The position numbers and the translations under genes are program-made. Positions 57,647-64,000 of a stretch of DNA of 64,000 nucleotides are shown here, piece by piece. Under the pieces are notes generated by a model. It was not told the DNA's origin and did no database searches. It worked only from the letters and a program-made list of their open reading frames with translations. The stretch is from Astrocystis sublimbata (lineage: Eukaryota > Ascomycota > Sordariomycetes > Xylariales > Xylariaceae), in the NCBI GenBank assembly GCA_022453515.1, contig JAJNNY010000031.1, forward strand, positions 1-64,000, given 5' to 3'. Positions within the stretch are counted from its first letter, which is position 1. Each line of letters begins with the position of its first letter.

Positions 57647-58378
57647 GGTGTATGTCTGCCGTCCTCCATCAGGGGACCTTGAAAAGGATTGAAGGCCAGA
57701 CAGGAAGGAGGAGATCTATTGAGCTGATGCGCTGAAGACTTGCGGATGGGATGGGAAGTGTCCTTGCATCGAGCACGGTTCCATGCTTGGCACCATGGTG
57801 GAGGTTGTAGTGAGCTGTAGTGGGTGCAGTAGGTCCTTTGGACCCTTGCAATATCTGCCCCTAAGGTAACGCTAGGTACACCTAGGCGTACCCTATTCCA
57901 CCTACAGGTAGGTACGCACTTACGCCTCTAGGCACACACCTAGCCACGGACGAGAACTTCTCTGGATGCGACCTCTCTTGGAATTCGTTTTTAATTGAAC
58001 TGGGAAGCAGCTACTAATCAATACCTGCACACCATCAGCTTTTTGACATTCGTCTACAACAAGCTGTTCAAAAAGCGCCCAACAGAGCCCTTTTCATTGT
58101 ATCGCAGTGATCCAACCTGGAGTTTGAGCTTGTGTCGTCTCTCGGTGGGTACTTAATCCCTGAGCTTCCACCCCAGACTGACTTCAATGTCCTTCGAGCC
58201 TGCCAACCCATTCCTTGACGCTTATGAGTTCTTTTTTCCGGTCTGCATACGAAGGAACTTACCGGGTGCAAGTGTACTGCAATATCATTAGAGACATTTT
58301 TAAATGATTGACTGAATGGTGAGTCGTGACTATCTAGGAGAAGGACTATCCACATCCTCAGTAGCGCCTGAAGCACTC
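57647..58378. other. Intergenic with TAGGTA-rich tract
   Basis: About 730 bp. The stretch 57865-57945 is dense with CCTAGGT/TAGGTAC words, the same motif seen in other gaps. No coding signal. It holds the GPI16 promoter on the left. Confidence 0.45.
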
Positions 58379-60469
58379 TCAGGGCCGAGTCTCGAATAAT
58401 GGATCAACGATGCCAAATGTCATGATGACCGCATCGACGGTGTGGTATGCAATATACGGCAGCCCCATGCTCAACATGCCATACGCGACGCTGAAATGAT
58501 ACACGTCCTCCGACCTGCTCGTCGTTCTCTTGGCCAAGATATCTCCCGCAGTCTTTAGCAGCGCATCCGATCTGCGATCAAACTCACGCCCCCATCCCGG
58601 CGCCTTGTTATCTGCGAGGAGCTCCCCATGCCAGAGGGAATGGAGGTCTCGTATGGCAGGAGCGAGGTCTGGGCTTACACCGAGAGGGCGTTCGTGGGCT
58701 AGTTGCTCAGAACCGTCTTCGATCATGTCGTACCACCGATGAAAGAAATTATTCGGCGGAGAATCGGGAAGTTCAGAATGGCTGATGGCTCTCTTGAGGC
58801 CGGCGACAAGGGGCTCGGCCACACCCTCCTCTGTGATCTGGGCTTTCGCCATGCGGTAAATGCTCCAGGTCCTAAATGCATGTCAGAAACGCTCTTGATA
58901 TGTTTTCCCGAAAGGCTTCGCGATAAAGCCGCCCACGCGCTCCAGCACCAAAGAGAATGGTGATCTGAAGCTTGCTACTTTGATCGTCTTTATGGGGATG
59001 TGCTCACCAGTCCCAGAAGTCTTCGTATTTATCGAGGTACAACTCGAGAGTCTTGAAAATCTTTCGATGGCGAGCCCGAGCAAAACTGTACGAGGGTGAA
59101 GTACACGATACGCGCCCGTCTTCACGGTTATGTAGCCGCGCGCGGAGGTGCGCTCTGAAAACTTCACATAGCATTGATGCTAACATGATGGAAGTCGTTT
59201 GCATGGCGAAGGAAATACTGCCGCTGGGAGGATACAGGAGACGTAACAAGTTTCGCGTCTCCCCGGTCAATATATCCGTATGCAGGTCCATCACATCGTT
59301 CACCAGGCCGCTGCCGATTAGCGAATCCATTCCCTCGCAGTCGAGCCATGCAGCCCCATCTCGGCACATGAATGCAGAGCCGAGGGTATCAAACCCACGT
59401 GCTGCAATAACGAGGTCATGGTCGAGGTTGTGGGGGATATGCGCTGTTCGTGGTATCCGGAAGGGCCTCAGATTCTCGCATTGCTTCATCGCCGACAAAT
59501 ACGCTAGAGCGATCCTCCAGAAGCACCTGTCTTCGCCGGATTTTTTGTCGTCCAGGTCAGGGACAACGGCCCATGCCAACGCCTCGAAAGCACTTATGCT
59601 GTCCTTGAACTTATTCTGGCCCTTGGCCTATCGGCATTTTCAACTGTTAGCTGCAGAGCTTGCAATTGTTCGCAAGCAAGTGGTGTACCAGACGCAGGTA
59701 ATAAATAGTTCAACGTACCCAGTCAATACTGGTCAACGCCGAATACACATAGTCTTCCTTGTGATTGTTCGGTTCATAAGTGAAAGCTTGGCACATCAGT
59801 AGGTAAAGCGGGAACTGCGCAATGATGGGCGGTTCGCATTCGAGAGACGTCAGCAGCCTGCCCCAAGATATCAAATGGTCATCTTCGCCGCCCCTAGATG
59901 TATGGTACTGAAGCAATAGCGAGACAGGGTCGTCGGTTCTATCGGCAGCGAGAAGAATGGCAGCCCCGATCTCCACCGTGCATTGATAAGTGAGCTCAAT
60001 TGCGTCGAGATCATGCAGGCCATGGCTTGATTGCCTCTCATTCTCAAGCACGGCATGTAACTCCGATGCAGGCGATTTGACTAGCTCGAGAACCTCGTCA
60101 GATGGCTGGTATCGCAGTAGAGCCTCGCGGACCCAAGGAGCAATGTTGGTTGTCAATGCATATGCTCCAATGTGTCGCCCTTTAGCTGTTTGAGGAGGAC
60201 AAGGTGGCAGCGTCCTCCCAAACCACGCTCGACCGAGGGTCGAACGATCTGACCAAGTCTTGTATTTCTCATGGTATGCGATATTATCAGTGTCTCCGTC
60301 GCTAGCTTTCAAGCCAATCTTCATTCCATTCTTCTCAATGGCAGCCTATCGCACTCTTAGCGAGGAGCATGGAGTACGAAAGCAACACAACGAGGATGTT
60401 TGACGGTACCAGTGCTTCATCTGTATATCTCATCCCACGCGTATTGATCACGAACTCAGACCCAGACAT
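58379..60469 (-). CDS. Orphan with NDxxDxxxD motif, possibly terpenoid-synthase-like, 599 aa
   Basis: Exons 60469-60410, 60345-59719, 59627-59008 and 58871-58379 give 599 aa with closed phases. The protein is mainly helical and soluble-looking, without signal peptide or membrane segments. The striking block is SGLVNDVMDLHTD followed by GETRN (about residues 337-352), an NDxxDxxxD motif followed by a Glu and Arg. It resembles the metal-binding NSE-type helix of class I terpenoid synthases, or the first motif of UbiA prenyltransferases, but UbiA proteins are polytopic membrane proteins. I see no clear DDxxD partner; a DLDD near residue 253 could be considered. It lies upstream-to-downstream with a GMC oxidoreductase on the same strand. 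Function is unassigned. Confidence 0.6.
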
Positions 60470-61060
60470 CGTGAGTGTTCTAAGGTAGTGATGGGGGCAC
60501 GGCTAGTCACGTAGAAGCGAGGCAGTGCGCTCTCTAGAATACAATGAGATAAAGCAGGTCGTAATCATGGCCCTTGAGTACCTAGTTAAGGATCTAGGCT
60601 GATGGTCATTACATAAGGCCTACCGTCAGGACCAGCCCGAGGCTTTCACCCAATATGTGAACCGACGTCATGTCCCTTCTTAGTGGCACTCTCAAAGTTA
60701 TCTGCAAGTACAGCAAGAAGTAAAGCCGCCTTGGACTTTTGAGAAAAAAAAGAAAACTGTCAGATACACGGGCCTTCGCAGGGGTCCCGCCATCGTGTCA
60801 CCGGCTGCCTTGGTTTGGTTAATTGACATGCATTATTACAAGTGTGACACCCTCAACAAAGAAGACGGGGGCGAGGCAGAGTTAATAATTAGCGATCGTG
60901 TCTTAGGCCCACTGCTATGATAGACACGATCACTAATGTTTTAACTCTGCCTCGGGCAAAAGCAGGGTAGACAGAGAACGACCCTCTTGAAAGTAAAAGC
61001 TCGAGTGAAGTTTTCATGATTGGTAGGGCGCTTCCCCCGAGCGTTCCATCAACAATCCAT
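60470..61060. other. Intergenic between orphan and GMC gene, contains a long hairpin
   Basis: About 590 bp on the 3' side of the GMC gene and 5' side of the orphan. Apart from the inverted repeat at 60872-60954, it contains no gene or recognisable element. Confidence 0.45.
60872..60954. repeat. Long inverted repeat (arms about 32-33 bp, 18-bp loop)
   Basis: Left arm 60872-60903 begins CGAGGCAGAGTTAA and ends GATCGTGTCT. Right arm 60922-60954 is its reverse complement, with one single-base gap and about three mismatches in the AT-rich middle. Loop 60904-60921. It lies about 107 bp downstream of the GMC stop codon and about 400 bp upstream of the orphan's start, and could be a transcript hairpin, a termination or processing signal, or a small MITE-like fragment. 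Confidence 0.85.
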
Positions 61061-62878
61061 CTAACTCGCCTGTCCGGCAATGATGACAGCCGCTTGTTCA
61101 GCGAGCGCATACACGGCTGCTTGGATATGAGCGCCGATAGAGATAGGAAAGACCGAGGCGTCGACGATGCGCAGATTCTGTACTCTTTTCACACGTAGTT
61201 CGCCGTCAACTACTTTGCCCATGGAGCAGGAGCTGGAGCCATGGAATGTAGAACTGTTGCCCGAGGTCAGTAAATTACCGTTATCGCGCCCGACATATAT
61301 GTGAGACGGAGACGAACCCTGCCTGCGCCCTGACTCTGCGGTCGAGGTATTCGTCCGTCGAATCAGTGCCTATCGGCTCGAAACCGGTGTACGGCGTTTC
61401 GCCCGAAATGACGTGGCCCAGGGCCGTATTGCCCGTCATCAGCTGTGTGGCTTGCCGCAGCGAGTAACGCCAAACCGTCTTGTCGACCTCGGTAGCGAAG
61501 TAGTTCGGATCTAGCAGAGGGGGGTCCTTGGGGTCCTTCGAGGTGATAGTTACGGTGCCTCGTGAAGTGGGCTTCGACGCCATGAGAGCAGTGCTGATAT
61601 GCTTGCCGTCTACACCTACGGGAGCACTCCCGAGGTACATCACAAGAGTCTCCATCAGGGCCCGGTCCTTCTCAAAAAGACAATGATCTGGAGTGCAGGA
61701 ACCTTCATCTTGAGCAATAGCCGCCTCCAGAGCGCCTCGGTCGATAGTGGTTCCGGCGATCCAGGTGAAAGGAACGCCCATCGCAAACTCCGGCTGGGAG
61801 AAAAGGGGGTTACCCGAGCCAAAGGCGTGGCCTTTTGATGGGTCCTTCAACTTCCAGTTCAAGTGCACCATCACATGGTCGTTGAAATTCTTTCCGACGT
61901 GAGGGTTCTCAACTTTGACTTCGATGCCGTGCTTCTCGAGGGTTTCTCTAGGCCCAATGCCAGACAGCATAAGCAACTGAGGGGTTCGATACGCGCCAGA
62001 AGCGACGATGACCTCTTGCGAGGAGATCTCTGTCCCATCCGCAAGAATGATACCGGTTGCACGAGGTCCGTCTAAGACGATAGATTGCACGAGCGTATCG
62101 GTATATACAGTAACTCCGTCGAGGGGATACTAGAAAATGTCGAGTCACTGGTCAACCTTCCATAAAACTGGAATTTCAGCAACACCTACCACCGAGGGGG
62201 CGATCTGTCGAGCGCCCTTCGACCGGTTCTCGTTGAGCTCGGCGAGTCCCAAGTTATTGCCAGCATTCAGATCTGCCCTGGGGAGTACCTTTACGCCTAT
62301 CTCGGCCCAGGCTTTTTCGGTAGTCTCGGTCAAGGGGTAGACGCGTTTAGTATAGGACGGTGACTCGATCTGCATAGCTCCATCCCTTCCGTGAGCGTCG
62401 AGGGCCTCAGGGTCATCGCTGAACCAACGCTCGGTCATCTTGAAGTAGGGTAGCTGCCCTTCATAGCCCCAGCGTATGTCGTTGACAATCTCAGCCCAGT
62501 CGTCGTAGTCGGCCTCGGCTCCTCGGAGCCACCCACCTGATAGAGACCTTAGTCGCGAAAAACATGCATATATATGTCTTGAAAGGGCTTACACGCGTTG
62601 ATCACAGAGCCGCCCCCAAGGGCTCGGCCTGAAGGGATATCGATCTCTCTCCCATCGAAGTGTTTCTGAGGCGCGGTCTTGTACCCCCAGTCAAACTGGC
62701 CACCGATGAAATTGAGGGCACTAAAGTGAAGAATGTCTTTGTTGCCGCTGACGTCCGGTCCGGCTTCAATTAGGAGTATGCGAGATGAAGGCCGGTAGCG
62801 CTTCAAACGACTAGCGACAACACAGCCGGCGATACCGCCTCCGACGATGATATAGTCCCAGGGCTTGGGTCCCGTCAT
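61061..62878 (-). CDS. GMC (glucose-methanol-choline) FAD oxidoreductase
   Basis: Exons 62878-62593, 62536-62190, 62129-61318 and 61253-61061 give 545 aa. GMC flavoenzymes oxidise alcohols using FAD. The N-terminal dinucleotide fold is DYIIVGGGIAGCVVASRL with the adenine-binding LIEAGPD, then GRALGGGSVINACGWLRGAEADYDDW. The second signature block is GAYRTPQLLMLSGIGPRETL. Near the end, STFHGSSSCSMG (His about 486) and SIGAHIQAAVYALAEQAA (His about 524) supply the catalytic pair. No signal peptide, so it should be intracellular, unlike secreted lignin-degrading members. The final exon is only recovered by splicing; read-through gives an early stop. It may act with the NDxxDxxxD orphan beside it, as GMC enzymes often belong to small biosynthetic clusters. 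Substrate unknown. Confidence 0.92.
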
Positions 62879-63922
62879 GATTGATTAAATGAGGATGAAG
62901 TCTGATCACGGTGTAGAGGGGTAAAGATGAGTTGCTTCTGCGTAGTCGGTAGGTAGCGTGTCATGGGAAAGTGGATGCGGGAAATGCTCCTAAATATAAC
63001 TGTAGCTGAAAATGTAGCCATCTTACCAACTGCATATACCAACACCGTGTATGTATCTGAGTCATATTCATGTTAGTAATTCGTGAGATCGTGATGTATC
63101 CCCCACTGGACATTGTTCCTACCACGTCTTATAAGATGCGTACCTCTTTAGATGTGGTACTTTTACTGCCTGTAAAGACAGAATTGAATTGGGTTCACTG
63201 CTTACACATGTAGACATAGTTAGGAACATAGGAATGACAACCTAAAGGCGGATTCGATGCTAGCATATGGAAACTGGCTAAATAAGTTTAGTTCGGTGAT
63301 CAAGTGTAATCATGGATGGCTAGGTTGCTTACATTTTCATGCTCATGTTTTGGCGCCCATTTAAACGTTGTTTACATTGTGCTTGGTTAGAACAGCTATA
63401 GCCACTCTTAAGCGATTTTCTAGGGACTTGCTCTTATTATATAGACCTGTAATACATACCAAATCCATTTGAAGTAACCAGTCCTGCTCAGTTCTCGAAT
63501 TTTTATTAGTCTAGTCGACGATTATACCGCGTATGCTAGACAAAGGTTGGTACCAACATAACCTTCGGAATACAGCTCATCTCATCTTGGCTTGTGAAAG
63601 AGCGGGCTCTGCCCAAGGTCGACTCGGGCTAAAAGCGGCATAGCTCAGTGATATTTCTAGCCCGAATCGGCACAGAACAGCCTGCCAAGGCGGGCTAGGA
63701 GGTATCTTAAAGGAAGTACCTAGGTACCTGACGTACAGAGAGATCAGCTCTGTCGCAAAACACGATCTCGGACTTTTCATCATTTACCTAAACACAACCA
63801 ACCCAGCGATCGACGACATACAACCACCGCTACCACCGCAAAAACAACCAAAAACACGTCCAGTGTCCGACCCAGAAGCTATATACTACCACGCATTTAT
63901 AGAGAGTGACTTCTAAAATCGA
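62879..63922. promoter_or_regulatory. Divergent intergenic region before probable LUC7
   Basis: About 1.0 kb between the GMC start (left) and the next start (right). A TACCTAGGTA word lies at 63717-63726, and a CA-rich tract (about 63788-63858) precedes the right-hand start, likely its leader. Minus frame 63577-63783 has no family character. Confidence 0.4.
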
Positions 63923-64000
63923 CCATGGCCGCAGAACAGCGGAAGCTGCTCGGTACGTACAATCCCTTCCCTCCAGCTATCTGCATGCGCATCGTCAATC
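63923..64000 (+). CDS. Probable LUC7-like U1 snRNP protein, first exon only
   Basis: The ATG at 63923 opens MAAEQRKLL, followed by a codon split by a GTACGT donor at 63951; the rest is outside the window. This start matches the opening I know for fungal LUC7 proteins (AEQRKLLEQLMG), zinc-finger components of U1 snRNP that help choose 5' splice sites. The assignment rests on ten residues, so it is tentative. Confidence 0.5.

Noticed and set aside
58379..60469. UbiA prenyltransferase from the NDxxDxxxD motif
   Set aside because: UbiA proteins have many membrane helices; this protein lacks them, so only the motif similarity is noted.
1..64000. tRNA and rRNA genes
   Set aside because: I looked for cloverleaf T-loop words and 5S-like blocks by eye and saw none; a dedicated scan would be decisive.

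Overview
This window is nuclear DNA from a filamentous ascomycete (Pezizomycotina). The evidence is many short spliceosomal introns (mostly 47-140 nt, GTAAGT-like donors and CTAAC/CTGAC branch sites), families confined to such fungi (HET domain, fungal rhodopsin-type 7-TM, fungal HNH-like, GH71, PL4), and an AT-rich transposon relic at the left edge. A recurring TACCTAGGTA word in the intergenic DNA would suit a sordariomycete, but I cannot fix the species. Gene models were assembled by hand from splice sites, and in every multi-exon gene given here the exon phases close to a whole number of codons.

Layout. 1-1600 is mobile-element debris: a TGTAACG...CGTAACA LTR sits inside a pogo/Fot1-type transposase fragment, in AT-rich, RIP-like sequence. 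2.5-5.6 kb holds an unrecognised four-exon gene. 7.6-10.2 kb is a Pex23/Pex30-type peroxin with a dysferlin-like C-terminus. 10.8-13.3 kb is a sugar transporter (-), divergent from a DHA1-like MFS transporter (14.2-16.0 kb, +). 16.2-17.9 kb is a secreted PL4 rhamnogalacturonan lyase (-), divergent from a coiled-coil/HNH-like protein (19.1-20.3 kb). 23.0-24.5 kb is a GH71 alpha-1,3-glucanase, followed by a GCIP-family protein.

26-34 kb is an accessory block: an atypical kinase-fold protein, a HET-domain protein, a decayed second copy of that HET gene's 3' end, and a BTB-like protein. 34.5-44.3 kb has a small Kre9/KNH-like secreted protein, a possible Tse2-like ADP-ribosyltransferase, COQ3, an amino-acid permease, an orphan and a secreted M14 carboxypeptidase.

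45.1-49.1 kb is the most unusual locus: one 11-exon gene encoding a kinase domain, a polyproline minisatellite linker and an OTU-like cysteine protease domain. 50-57.6 kb has a small secreted protein, a 7-TM rhodopsin-domain protein with a 6-nt microexon, and GPI16. 58.4-62.9 kb pairs an orphan carrying an NDxxDxxxD motif with a GMC oxidoreductase, separated by a 33-bp-arm inverted repeat. The last bases hold the first exon of a probable LUC7 gene.

The genes do not form one pathway. The themes are plant and fungal wall breakdown (PL4, GH71, M14, sugar transport), non-self or death-type signalling candidates (HET, kinase-fold, kinase-OTU, Tse2-like), and scattered housekeeping genes (peroxin, COQ3, GPI16, LUC7).
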